Source: Bacteroidales bacterium
GTDB taxonomy: Bacteria > Bacteroidota > Bacteroidia > Bacteroidales > UBA932
DNA length: 64,000 nucleotides
Assembly: GCA_017453565.1 (NCBI GenBank)
Contig: JAFTEQ010000001.1
Span: forward strand, 23,788 to 87,787
Direction of reading: 5' to 3'
Below, piece by piece: positions 16,784-25,154 of the stretch. Numbering within the stretch: position 1 is the stretch's first letter; every line of letters begins with the position of its first letter. The translations under genes and the position numbers were made by a program. The notes beneath the pieces are model-generated. The model did not search any database. It saw nothing but the letters and a program-made list of their open reading frames with translations, and was not told where the DNA came from.

Positions 16784-19075
16784 TTAATAGGTATAGTAGA
16801 ACTCCAGTTTGCTGACAGTAAGGTTGTAGCCGTAATAGCTGGTGCCGCTGGTGGCGTAGAAGGCCAGGTAGTAAGGCGTGTCGAGTTCTGGATTGGCGAG
16901 CTCCCAGGTTTTTTCGGCGCCTTTACTGACAGTCGTAGCCGCATACTGGCGGTAGTCGCCTGTCCCTTCGTACGGCACCTGATTGGAGATGTTCCAGCGG
17001 GATTTGTTGCCGCCCACCGTGAAGACCACCTTGGCAAGACGCTTCCCGGGCACGACCGCGGTCCTGAGCCAGCCGATACCGTCTTTGCCACCGTAGGTCG
17101 GAGGATCGTTCGACGTGTCACAGGTGTTGTACCGCAGGCCGTTGATGTTGCCGCTGCTTGTGGATTTGGAGATGCCGTAGGTGGCCCAAAGCTGGAAGGT
17201 GTAGGGCGTTCCCAGATTGTGGTAGAGGATGGTCCCGCCGTTACAGGTCGCCCCTTCCACCGAGGCCCGGTTGCTCGGCAGGTCGTCGATGGCCGATCCG
17301 CTCGGAGTGCCCGGAGCCAGGTTGATCTTGAAGGTAAAGGCGCTTTCGCCGTCGGGGATGAAGGTGTGGAAGCTCCGGGTGGGGCCGTACACCTTAGCGC
17401 CCGAGCCCTTCGCCCATGCGCGGTAGGAGTAGTCGGTGTCCTTCGTGAGCCCCGTCACGGCCTTACTGAAGTTGATGGCCGGGCTGTCGCAGCTGACCGA
17501 GGTCCAGTCACCGTCGCCCGCCGCCTTGTACTCGAAGCCGCAGCTATACTGGGTGGCGTCGAAGCCTTCGGAGGGGATGAACGAGCCGCTCATGAGGGCG
17601 GTGGTACCGGTGGTGAGGTCGTTGTCGCGCGCGTCAATGGTGGTCACCCTGGCGGCATTGTAGACACCGGTTTCATCGGCCGTCGTGTACCAGACTTCGA
17701 TCCGTCCCATACAGAGGGTTCCGTCTGCGGTCATCTGGATGCGGTAGGGCGTGTTCTCTGCGGTCCCGGAAAGGTACCAGGTGTGTTCTTCTCCGTTGAA
17801 GACCGTTCCTGTCCAGGCCTCGCCTCCGGTGACCAGGGTGCCGCCGGTGGTGTAGATAGCGGGCGACCCGATCGCTCCGCTCATATTGGGCGTGGCCTGT
17901 ATCCGGATTTTGTAGATGCGTTTGCCAGCCTGGGCCGGGACCTCCATATAGTCGCCGCTCGCGCCGCCGAAACGTACGCCGAGATAGCCGTGGCGGGCAA
18001 TGGCGTTGGAAGCAAGGATCCTGAACGGAAGGCCAGAGCCGGAGAGCGTGTATTCAAACACGTCCGTGCCGGCGGTCCAGCTGCCCGCACCGGTAAGATT
18101 GGTGTAGGCCGTTGTGGTCTTTTCCGCATTGTACGAGGTAGGCATGGTGTTGGTGTTCTGCGTGAACGGCCAGTTGTAGTAACGGCAGCCCTTGGTGAAG
18201 GCAATCTCCAGCGGAGCGTCTTCCCAGTCAAGGCTGGCCGGGTTGATGGTGCCCAGGGGCGTGATGCCCGAACGGACCACGTCGAGGATGGAGTCGCCCA
18301 ACTTCTCGGCGTACTTGCCGTCGTTACGGTAGAAACGCAGGGAAATGCCCTTTGTGAACCTCATGACCGGCAGGCACATGTAATAGGTGCCAGCTTTAAA
18401 GGTCCCTTCTTCCGGGGTGAGGGCGAGGCGGTAACTGCGGTGTCCCTCCGGGGTGGAGGCGACAGCCGGATCCTTGTAATACAGGGAAGTGGGGATACCG
18501 TCGCTGCCGAAGTCGATCTTGGCGATGCCGGACACCCATTCCTGGTTGCGGCCCACGAGGACAATCTTCTCAATATCGGTGTCGGCGGCAAAGGTGACGC
18601 TCACCAGGCCGTCGGCGTTCTTCATGGAGAATTCGCCGCTCACTTCGGTAACGCCCGCAGAGAAATGCGCCGCCGGGTCGAAGGAGCCCGCAGGTGCCGT
18701 CTGGTCCATGGGATAGGTTACCAGGATGTCGGCACTGCTGGAAATCTCGGCGCTGGCGGAATAGGGATAGAGGGCGTAGTACTTGCCGTCGTCGGAAACC
18801 GCGGCGCTGCCCGTGAAGGTGGCGTTTTTGCCGCTTTCGGTGGTGGTGAAGGTGTAGGACGTCCCGTTGGAGAAGACGTTGATCTTGTCTCCGCTCACCC
18901 AGTTGATGGTGCTGCCGTCGCCGTCCAGGGCGGCACGGGCGTCGTCGGACCGGACAGAGAACGACATAGGAATGAGTTCCCGGCCCTCGTTTTGCGGGGC
19001 TGCGGCCTCTTTGGCGCAGGATGCGGCTACCGTCGCTGCGACGGTAGCCAGCAGGAGAAAACACTTACCATTCAT
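16784..19075 (-). CDS. Lipoprotein: fimbrillin-like, WPF module, Fn3-like, module B
   Basis: 763 residues with lipobox VAASC (Cys20). Residues ~35-290 are fimbrillin-like (INWVSGDKINVFSNG, YYALYPYSA). Residues ~293-465 hold the WPF module also found in the next three genes: YYNWPF, IARHGYLGVRFGG, YMEVPAQAG, GEAWTGTVFNGEEHTWYL, GRIEVWY. Residues ~470-570 look like a fibronectin-III-type domain. The end is module B, shared with the 386- and 388-residue proteins (YTFQLWATYGISKSTSSG). Probably exposed on the surface, with a binding or adhesive role; no enzyme motif is visible. It is the last and largest gene of the minus-strand array. Confidence 0.7.
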   Translation of the reverse strand: MNGKCFLLLATVAATVAASCAKEAAAPQNEGRELIPMSFSVRSDDARAALDGDGSTINWVSGDKINVFSNGTSYTFTTTESGKNATFTGSAAVSDDGKYYALYPYSASAEISSSADILVTYPMDQTAPAGSFDPAAHFSAGVTEVSGEFSMKNADGLVSVTFAADTDIEKIVLVGRNQEWVSGIAKIDFGSDGIPTSLYYKDPAVASTPEGHRSYRLALTPEEGTFKAGTYYMCLPVMRFTKGISLRFYRNDGKYAEKLGDSILDVVRSGITPLGTINPASLDWEDAPLEIAFTKGCRYYNWPFTQNTNTMPTSYNAEKTTTAYTNLTGAGSWTAGTDVFEYTLSGSGLPFRILASNAIARHGYLGVRFGGASGDYMEVPAQAGKRIYKIRIQATPNMSGAIGSPAIYTTGGTLVTGGEAWTGTVFNGEEHTWYLSGTAENTPYRIQMTADGTLCMGRIEVWYTTADETGVYNAARVTTIDARDNDLTTGTTALMSGSFIPSEGFDATQYSCGFEYKAAGDGDWTSVSCDSPAINFSKAVTGLTKDTDYSYRAWAKGSGAKVYGPTRSFHTFIPDGESAFTFKINLAPGTPSGSAIDDLPSNRASVEGATCNGGTILYHNLGTPYTFQLWATYGISKSTSSGNINGLRYNTCDTSNDPPTYGGKDGIGWLRTAVVPGKRLAKVVFTVGGNKSRWNISNQVPYEGTGDYRQYAATTVSKGAEKTWELANPELDTPYYLAFYATSGTSYYGYNLTVSKLEFYYTY

Positions 19076-19175
19076 ACTCGTCCTCGGTTTTTAGTCCTTC
19101 CATGCTGACGCAGAGGATCGCCTGGGGCCGCAGATCCACGACCTCAAGGCTGGGGGATGTGTACGTATTGTTCAT
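19065..19175 (-). CDS. Small 36-residue protein in the WPF array
   Basis: Reads MNNTYTSPSLEVVDLRPQAI and ends TEDEYEW. Short proteins with a xYxSPxLEV start followed by a hydrophobic ILC patch are common in Bacteroidales as separate tiny genes next to surface-protein genes. Its stop overlaps the start of the large lipoprotein by 11 nt, and it starts 3 nt after the stop of the previous gene, so it fits the operon exactly. Function unknown. An overlapping gene of this size could be chance, but the family resemblance argues against that. Confidence 0.55.
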   Translation of the reverse strand: MNNTYTSPSLEVVDLRPQAILCVSMEGLKTEDEYEW

Positions 19176-19178
19176 GAT

Positions 19179-19796
19179 CTATTTAACCTTCGCTTTCTTG
19201 ACTTTCTTCACCTTGCCTGGCACCTGGTAGTAGACGCTGATGCCGAAAATGTCGCAGGTGTATTTGCTGCTGAGCACGAGGCGGGCCGGCTCTCCGGCTT
19301 TGAGCCCGGAAAGCACCCAGCTGTGTTCTTCGCCGGTCTGCTTGTTGCCGGTCCAGGCCGCTCCGCCTTCAACGTCGGCGCCGGAAGCGTCGGTAATCTT
19401 GGGGTTGCCGCAGTTGCCATTGGTGGCCCCGCTCACGAGCACCACTTTTGTGACGGCCTGTCCGGGGATGGCGGGGAATTCAATGTAGTCGCCCACTTTG
19501 GAGCCGAAACGGATGCCCCGCTTGGAGTTGCGCACCAGGGTGGTGCTGGGACAGAACTTGAACACGTGGCTGCTGCCGCGAACGGTGAACGCGGTCTCTT
19601 TGCCAAGTAAGGGATTCTCGTCTCTGGCGGAAGTCGGGACCTGCGTGGACTTGCCCTCGAATGGCCAGACCAACTTTGCTCCGTCGTGGAAACTGATGCT
19701 GATGACGGTGTTCTGGTCCGCTTTCTGCTTGGGGGCGGCCGAAGCGCTCAGGCAGAGGCCCGCCACTGCGGCGAGCAGGAGGATTATGCGTTTCAT
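19179..19796 (-). CDS. Exported single WPF-module protein
   Basis: 205 residues with a Sec signal (MKRIILLLAAVAGLCLSASAA). It consists of one copy of the WPF module: KLVWPFEGKSTQVPTSARD, GIRFGSKVGDYIEFPAIPGQAVTKV, WTGNKQTGEEHSWVL, FGISVYY, then a Lys-rich tail (KVKKVKKAKVK). No lipobox and no catalytic motif. Its conserved positions match those of the two upstream neighbours, from which it differs by lacking module B. Likely a soluble periplasmic or secreted binding protein; function unknown. Confidence 0.72.
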   Translation of the reverse strand: MKRIILLLAAVAGLCLSASAAPKQKADQNTVISISFHDGAKLVWPFEGKSTQVPTSARDENPLLGKETAFTVRGSSHVFKFCPSTTLVRNSKRGIRFGSKVGDYIEFPAIPGQAVTKVVLVSGATNGNCGNPKITDASGADVEGGAAWTGNKQTGEEHSWVLSGLKAGEPARLVLSSKYTCDIFGISVYYQVPGKVKKVKKAKVK

Positions 19797-19799
19797 ATT

Positions 19800-20966
19800 C
19801 TATTTCTTATAGGTAAGGGTGATTTTCTGGACGGTGAAATTCTTGGCGTCCTTGATGCTGATGTAGTAGGGACGGCCCGCTTCCGGGTCTTCGAGGAGCA
19901 TCGAGGCCGTGCGGGAGAAGGCGAAAGAAGTGTCGCCCACCTGGTCGGCGCTGCCGCGTCCGCTCTCGTCGATGATGGCCGAGGAGATGCCGGCTACGCC
20001 CGAGGAGCGGTCTTTGGCGGGAATGGTGGCGCTGGTGGTCATTTCCACGCTGACGAGTTTCATTCCCTCGATGCCGGGCAGTTTGATCCAGGCCGCGGCG
20101 GGCTCTTCCGATCCATAGTGCTTCTTGGTGGCCGAACTCATACCTTCCGCATTGAGGCTCAGGGCGCTGATGACCTTTCCGCCGCCGGAGGTGGCTTTGG
20201 TCACGCCGTTCTTGGCCCAGAAGTCGAAGTTGTATTTACCCACGGTCTTGGTAATCGTCTTGCCGGCGTTCTTGTCGGTATAGGCGAGGGTGGGAAGGTC
20301 GAAGAGGAGGTCGCCCTTTTCGTTGGTTTCGCTGTTAAAGACGATCTCCACCACTTCCACCGAGCCTTTCTTGGGCTTCTTTACCTTGGCGTTCTTGTAG
20401 AAGACTTCCAGGTCCTGCAGCTCGCAGATGCCGCTGCGGGTGATGGTGAGGCGCACCGGAGCGCCGGGCTCCACGCCTTCGAGCATCCACTCGTGCTCGT
20501 CGCCGGTCTGTTTCTTGCCCGTCCAGGGCTCACCGCCCTTGATGTCGGCGCCGCCCACGGTCTTGATGGCGGGCGTGCCGGCTGCGGACCCCTTGCTGCC
20601 CGCGCGCATACGGACTTTGGCCACCACCATGCCCTCCTGGCCGGGGATCTCAAAGAAATCGCCGGCCTTGTTGCCGAAGCGGAAGCCCATGGAGGGGTGC
20701 GGAGAAAGGATATCCGAGGCATAGACTTTCACGAACAGATTGCTCTCCTTCACGGCGAAGGTGTGGATCTTGCCGCGCAGTTCCTGCTGTGCGGGATCGC
20801 TCACGGAACCCGGAAGGCGGCTCTTGCCCGCGAAGGGCCAGTTCTGATGGCGGTCGTTGCTGCCGAAATTGAGGTGCAGGCTGCTCTCTTTGGCCGCCGA
20901 TGCGCCGGTGACGCTGCCCAGCAGGGTGGCGAGGGCCAGCGCCAGGGAAAGGAAACGTCTGTTCAT
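19800..20966 (-). CDS. Exported WPF module plus module B protein
   Basis: 388 residues, signal peptide MNRRFLSLALALATLLGSVTGASA. First half is the WPF module (HQNWPFAGKSRLP, MGFRFGNKAGDFFEIPGQEGMVVAKV, GEPWTGKKQTGDEHEWML, LEVFYKNAKVKKPKKG). Second half is module B (EIVFNSETNEKGDLLFDLPTL, YNFDFWAKNGVTKATSGGGKVISALSLNAEG, YYISIKDAKNFTVQKITLTYKK). The signal peptide nearly matches that of the next gene upstream, so the two arose by tandem duplication. Gene spacing is only 3 nt on both sides. No known function. Confidence 0.72.
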   Translation of the reverse strand: MNRRFLSLALALATLLGSVTGASAAKESSLHLNFGSNDRHQNWPFAGKSRLPGSVSDPAQQELRGKIHTFAVKESNLFVKVYASDILSPHPSMGFRFGNKAGDFFEIPGQEGMVVAKVRMRAGSKGSAAGTPAIKTVGGADIKGGEPWTGKKQTGDEHEWMLEGVEPGAPVRLTITRSGICELQDLEVFYKNAKVKKPKKGSVEVVEIVFNSETNEKGDLLFDLPTLAYTDKNAGKTITKTVGKYNFDFWAKNGVTKATSGGGKVISALSLNAEGMSSATKKHYGSEEPAAAWIKLPGIEGMKLVSVEMTTSATIPAKDRSSGVAGISSAIIDESGRGSADQVGDTSFAFSRTASMLLEDPEAGRPYYISIKDAKNFTVQKITLTYKK

Positions 20967-20969
20967 GGT

Positions 20970-22130
20970 CTACCTCTTTTCGTATTTAAGAACCAGATGC
21001 TTGATGCTCACGTTCTTGGCGTCCTTGAAGCAGACCCAGACGGGTTGCCCGACCAGGGGTTTTTCAATATTGATTGTAACGCCGGGCGTGAAGACGAAGT
21101 AGACTTCGGGCGAGAGGTCGCCGTTTCCGGTGCCGTCCGTGTTGATAAGAGCGCTCGAAAGATTCATAACGCCCGAGGCGACCTTGGAGGGGAAGGTGTA
21201 GTTGCACTGCACCTCCACGCTCACGAGCGCCAGGCCGTCGATGGCGGGCGCCTTGATCCAGGCATTGCCCACTTCGCCGTAGGGCTCGCCCTTCCGATTG
21301 CCGGCGGGATTGAACACCAGGCCGGTGATCTTCTGTCCGCCGTTTACGGTGGCCTTGGCCACGCCGTGCTCTGCCCAGAAGGTCAGTTCGTATTTACCCA
21401 TCTTCAGGGGCACGTTCTTGCCGCTGTTCTTGGCGATGGCAGCTCCGAGCGTGGGAAGCCCGAAGATGAGGTCGCCGTCGGTGTTGGTGTCGCTGTTGAA
21501 GATGGCGTCAATGGTGACCTGGGTGCCTTTCTTGGCTTTCTTTGCCTTCACGGTCTTGTAGAAAACCTCGATTTCCTGAGGCTCGATGGCGCCGTTTCTC
21601 GTGGAAATGAGGCGCAGGGGCTGTCCGGCCACGGGCTCCTCGATGGTCCAGACGTGCTCATCGCCCTGGGTCTTCTTGCCGGACCAGACGCCGCCGCCTT
21701 TCACGATGCGGCCGTCGATGCTCTGGATGCAGGGTTCGCCGCAGAAGGAGCCGGTCTGTCCGGCGCGCAGGCGCACTTTCACGATGGCCTGGTTGGGTTG
21801 GGCGGGGAGTTCAAAATAGGCGCCGGCGTGGTTGCCCACACGCAGGCCCATCCACGGGTGGCGGGCAATGACGTCGGGAGCGAAGATCTTGACGGGGACC
21901 TGGCTGTCCTTGACGGTGAAGACATGGATCTTACCGGCAACGGTCGCCTGTCTCGGGTCTTGGACTGACGAGGGAACAAGCTTTGCCGGAGAAGCGAAGG
22001 GCCAGAGCATCTGTTTTTCGCTGTCACAGAACTTCAGCAGGAGGCTGCTTTCTTTCGCGGCGGAGGCGCAAAGGGCGCTTCCGAGCAGGGTTGCAAGGGC
22101 AAAAGCCCAGGTAAGGAAACGTGCTTTCAT
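20970..22130 (-). CDS. Exported WPF module plus module B protein
   Basis: 386 residues, signal peptide MKARFLTWAFALATLLGSALCASA. Same two-module plan as the 19800-20966 product: MLWPFASPAKLVP, MGLRVGNHAGAYFELPAQPNQAIVKV, VWSGKKTQGDEHVWTI and IEVFYKTVKAKKAKKG in the first half, then AIFNSDTNTDGDLIFGLPTL, YELTFWAEHGVAKATVNGGQKITGL and VCFKDAKNVSIKHLVLKYEKR in the second. It is the first gene of the array, 30 nt downstream of the EF-G2 stop, so the array may be read from the EF-G2 promoter or from a weak promoter in between. Confidence 0.72.
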   Translation of the reverse strand: MKARFLTWAFALATLLGSALCASAAKESSLLLKFCDSEKQMLWPFASPAKLVPSSVQDPRQATVAGKIHVFTVKDSQVPVKIFAPDVIARHPWMGLRVGNHAGAYFELPAQPNQAIVKVRLRAGQTGSFCGEPCIQSIDGRIVKGGGVWSGKKTQGDEHVWTIEEPVAGQPLRLISTRNGAIEPQEIEVFYKTVKAKKAKKGTQVTIDAIFNSDTNTDGDLIFGLPTLGAAIAKNSGKNVPLKMGKYELTFWAEHGVAKATVNGGQKITGLVFNPAGNRKGEPYGEVGNAWIKAPAIDGLALVSVEVQCNYTFPSKVASGVMNLSSALINTDGTGNGDLSPEVYFVFTPGVTINIEKPLVGQPVWVCFKDAKNVSIKHLVLKYEKR

Positions 22131-22160
22131 ATGTGGTTAATTGGTTATTAGTTACTTTGA

Positions 22161-24272
22161 TTATTCATCATCCTTCTCTTCCGCGGCGTAGGCTTCGAGC
22201 AGTTTGGTCTGCACTTCGGCCGGCACCTGCTGGTACTCGGCGAACTTCATGCTGAAGGTAGCACTGCCGCCGGTGAGCGAACTCAGGGTGGTGGAATAGC
22301 GGTAGAGCTCGGCGAGCGGCACGCGGGCGTGCAGCACGGTGAAGCCCTTGTCCATATCCTGGTTCATGATCATGCCGCGACGGGTGTTGAGGTCGGACAT
22401 GCAGGGACCCACATAGTCGTTCGGCGTGAGGATGTCCACGTTGTAGATGGGCTCCAGGATCTTGGGGCCGGCGTTGCGGAAGGCCTCCTTGAAGGCGTTG
22501 CGGCCGGCGATGATGAAGGCGATTTCCTTGGAATCCACGGGGTGCATCTTACCGTCGTAGACGTAGACGCGGATGTCGCGGGCGTAGGAGCCGGTGAGGG
22601 GGCCTTCCTCCATCTTGGACTTGATACCCTTAAGGATGGCGGGCATGAAGCTGAGGTCGATGGAGCCGCCCACCACGCAGTTGTAGAACTCCAGGCGTCC
22701 GCCCCATTCGAGGTCGATGATTTCCTGGCTCTTGAAGTTGAACACGGTGTCCTTGCCGTCGATCTTGAAGTTCTTGGGAGCGTCACCCTCGGTGTAGGGG
22801 CAGACCAGCAGGTGCACTTCGCCGAACTGGCCGGCGCCGCCCGACTGCTTCTTGTGGCGGTACTGGGCCGTGGCGATCTTGGTGATGGTCTCGCGGTACG
22901 GCACCTTGGGGGCGTAGAGTTCGATGTTGAGCTTGAACTCGTTGTTCACGCGCCACTTCACGTAGTTGATGTGCTGCTCACCCATGCCGCTCAGGATGGT
23001 CTGGCGGAGTTCCTTGGAGTATTCCACGTTGATGGTGGGATCCTGGGCCGCAATCTTGTTGAGGGCGTCGCCCACCTTGGCCTCGTCGTTCTTGTCGACG
23101 GCCTTCACGGCGCAGCGATACTTGGCGTCGGGGAAGACCATGTGCGGGATGGCCTTCACGCCCGGCTGGGCGAGGGTGACGTCGGTCTTGCCGTTCTTGA
23201 GTTTCATAACGCAGCCGATGTCGCCGGCGCTGATGGAGGAAACCTTCTCCTTCTTGGCGCCCGCCACGGCGTAGATGGCGCTGAGGCGCTCTCCGTTGCC
23301 GTTTTCGGGGTTCACGAGGTCGGCGCCTTCATTGAGGGTGCCGCTCATTACCTTGAAGTAAGATACGTCGCCGAGGTGCTGCTCCACGCTGGTCTTGTAG
23401 ATGAAGAGGCTCACGGGGCCGTCGCTCTTGCAGGCGGGGGCGGGGGCCACGTTCACGATGAACTCCATGAGGCGCTTCACGCCCATGTCGTTCTTGGCGG
23501 AAAGGCAGAAAACGGGGATGACTTCGTCTTTCGCCAGACCCATGGCGAGACCCTGGCAGATCTCCTCGGTGCTGAGCTCCATGGTGTCGAAGAACTTCTC
23601 CATGAGTTCGTCGGAGCCTTCGGCGGCCTTCTCCATGAGTTCGGCGCGCAGGCTCTCGGCCTCGTCGGCGTATTCGGCGGGGATGTCGAGCTCTTCACGG
23701 GTGCCGTTGTTGTCCTTGAAACGGTAGTACTTCATGGTGATCACGTCCACGAAGCCGTTGAAGCCGGCGCCCGGGTTCACGGGGAACTGGCAGAGGATGG
23801 CCTTCTTGCCGAAATGCTCGTTCAGCGAACGGTGCACGAGGTCCCAGTTGGCCTTTTCGTGGTCGAGCTGGTTCACGGCCACGATGAGCGGAATCTTGTA
23901 GTTGTCGGCGTAGCGGGCGAAGATCTGCGTGCCCACTTCCACGCCCTGCTGCGCGTTCACGAGCAGGACGGCGCTTTCCACCACCTTGAAGGCGGAAAGG
24001 GCGCCGCCGCTGAAGTCGTCGGAACCGGGGGCGTCGATGATGTTGAGTTTGTGGTTCAGGAATTCCGCGTACAACGGGGTCGCGTTCACGGATTTCTGGT
24101 TGGTCTGCTCGAATTCGGTATTGTCCGACACGGTGTTCTTGTCTTCCACCGTGCCGCGGCGGTCAATTACCTTTCCTTCGTAGAGCATGGCTTCCGCCAG
24201 GGTGGTTTTGCCGGACTTCGAACTGCCCAGCAGAACGACATTCCTGATTTCTTTGGTAGCGTAAGATTTCAT
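22161..24272 (-). CDS. EF-G2, elongation factor G paralogue
   Basis: 703 residues with the full EF-G domain order. The GTPase domain is divergent: P-loop GSSKSGKT (residues 16-23), switch II DAPGSDDF where EF-G has DTPGH, so the catalytic His is Ser84, and NQLD in place of NKxD. This is the pattern of the second EF-G of Bacteroides thetaiotaomicron, reported to support translocation without GTP hydrolysis and to matter during carbon limitation and gut colonisation. The same role here is inference by homology. The canonical fusA must lie elsewhere. Confidence 0.93.
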   Translation of the reverse strand: MKSYATKEIRNVVLLGSSKSGKTTLAEAMLYEGKVIDRRGTVEDKNTVSDNTEFEQTNQKSVNATPLYAEFLNHKLNIIDAPGSDDFSGGALSAFKVVESAVLLVNAQQGVEVGTQIFARYADNYKIPLIVAVNQLDHEKANWDLVHRSLNEHFGKKAILCQFPVNPGAGFNGFVDVITMKYYRFKDNNGTREELDIPAEYADEAESLRAELMEKAAEGSDELMEKFFDTMELSTEEICQGLAMGLAKDEVIPVFCLSAKNDMGVKRLMEFIVNVAPAPACKSDGPVSLFIYKTSVEQHLGDVSYFKVMSGTLNEGADLVNPENGNGERLSAIYAVAGAKKEKVSSISAGDIGCVMKLKNGKTDVTLAQPGVKAIPHMVFPDAKYRCAVKAVDKNDEAKVGDALNKIAAQDPTINVEYSKELRQTILSGMGEQHINYVKWRVNNEFKLNIELYAPKVPYRETITKIATAQYRHKKQSGGAGQFGEVHLLVCPYTEGDAPKNFKIDGKDTVFNFKSQEIIDLEWGGRLEFYNCVVGGSIDLSFMPAILKGIKSKMEEGPLTGSYARDIRVYVYDGKMHPVDSKEIAFIIAGRNAFKEAFRNAGPKILEPIYNVDILTPNDYVGPCMSDLNTRRGMIMNQDMDKGFTVLHARVPLAELYRYSTTLSSLTGGSATFSMKFAEYQQVPAEVQTKLLEAYAAEEKDDE

Positions 24273-24320
24273 TGTTTGGTTATTATTTGAACTTTTGTTT
24301 TTGCTGCCTTTAATAATAGC

Positions 24321-24524
24321 CTACAAATCTAACAAATTTTGGAAGCAATACAAAATTTCGGGCCCGTCCATCCCCAATTCTTTTTGCGCGTACGCGTCGA
24401 GGGACGCGGGCGAGACCCTCAGGCGCAGGCAGATTTGTTCGTAGGAGGGGCAGCGTTCCCCGCTGGCGCCGCCGCGGAGCAACCAGCGGCCGAAGCGCTC
24501 GAATTTCTTTTCAATGGTGCACAT
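24321..24524 (-). CDS. Small hypothetical protein, possible HTH
   Basis: 67 residues from the ATG at 24524 (MCTIEKKFERFGRWLLRGGA). The stretch CPSYEQICLRLRVSPASLDAYAQKELGMDGPEIL has the spacing of a single helix-turn-helix, like a stripped AraC-type half-domain. A TAGATTTG box for the EF-G2 gene lies over its last codons. It is divergent from the XRE regulator gene. The coding character looks real, but the function is not known. Confidence 0.55.
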   Translation of the reverse strand: MCTIEKKFERFGRWLLRGGASGERCPSYEQICLRLRVSPASLDAYAQKELGMDGPEILYCFQNLLDL

Positions 24525-24586
24525 AATCTTGTCTTGTTTGGCAAGGCAAAGATGTCCCTGCCGAAGCGAAAAAGCAAGCATTTCCC

Positions 24587-24610
24587 TGGAGTAAAACATG
24601 GAGTAAAAAC
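24587..24610. repeat. Tandem direct repeat, possible operator
   Basis: TGGAGTAAAA occurs twice with a 12-nt period (24587-24596 and 24599-24608), between the small minus-strand gene and the XRE regulator. It could be an operator for that regulator, or chance in an A-rich gap. Confidence 0.3.
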
Positions 24611-24696
24611 AAAAAATTTACGTTTTCATAGTAAAAAGAAAATTTATACTTGCCTTTGAAAAGATTTTCTTGCCCCCTTGGAAGGCCTCCAAAGTG

Positions 24697-24704
24697 TATT
24701 TTTG
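24697..24704 (+). promoter_or_regulatory. Promoter -7 box for the XRE regulator
   Basis: TATTTTTG matches TAnnTTTG, 24 nt before the ATG at 24729. Confidence 0.5.
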
Positions 24705-24728
24705 AAGTCCAACAATGCTAAAGAAGAG

Positions 24729-25142
24729 ATGGACGAAAAAAGCGTGAAAAGGAACATCCGACGTACGCGTGAGGCGCTGGGGCTGTCGCAGCGGCAAATG
24801 GCCGAACAGCTGGGCATTTCGCGGACGGCTTACCGCAATTTCGAAACAGGGGAAACCCGGATTTACAGCGAACACATCACGCAGATGGCTGGAATGGCGG
24901 GCAAGACCGACGAGGAGGTCCTGCTGGGCGACGAAGCCCGCGCCGCCGCCTCCGAACTTCGGGAGAGCGTCGACTGGGAGGCGCGGATGCGCGCCCTCAC
25001 CGCCGAATACGAGCGCCGTCTCGAAGATCTGCGCCGTGAAATCAAGCATCTCAAGGCCTTGTTGGAGTCGAAAGAACAATCCATCCGCCTGCAGGAGCAA
25101 CTTCTCGGAATGTATGCCCGTAAATCGCAGGAAAATGATTAA
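24729..25142 (+). CDS. XRE-family HTH regulator with coiled-coil tail
   Basis: 137 residues from the ATG at 24729. Residues ~5-60 are a Cro/C1-type helix-turn-helix (NIRRTREALGLSQRQMAEQLGISRTAYRNFETGETRI). Residues ~78-130 are charged and heptad-like (ERRLEDLRREIKHLKALLESK), so it probably dimerises through a coiled coil. An in-frame ATG at 24678 would overlap the promoter box and is less likely. Its stop codon overlaps the -7 box of rnhB. Target genes unknown. Confidence 0.85.
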   Translation: MDEKSVKRNIRRTREALGLSQRQMAEQLGISRTAYRNFETGETRIYSEHITQMAGMAGKTDEEVLLGDEARAAASELRESVDWEARMRALTAEYERRLEDLRREIKHLKALLESKEQSIRLQEQLLGMYARKSQEND

Positions 25143-25147
25143 ATTTG
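25140..25147 (+). promoter_or_regulatory. Promoter -7 box for rnhB, overlapping a stop codon
   Basis: TAAATTTG begins with the TAA stop of the XRE gene and ends 7 nt before the rnhB ATG, so a transcript from it would have almost no leader. Confidence 0.5.
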
Positions 25148-25154
25148 TGGCTGT

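Noticed and set aside
22329-24290. 653-codon plus-strand open frame
   Set aside because: Antisense to the EF-G2 gene; translation is a Val/His/Gly-rich shadow without any domain.
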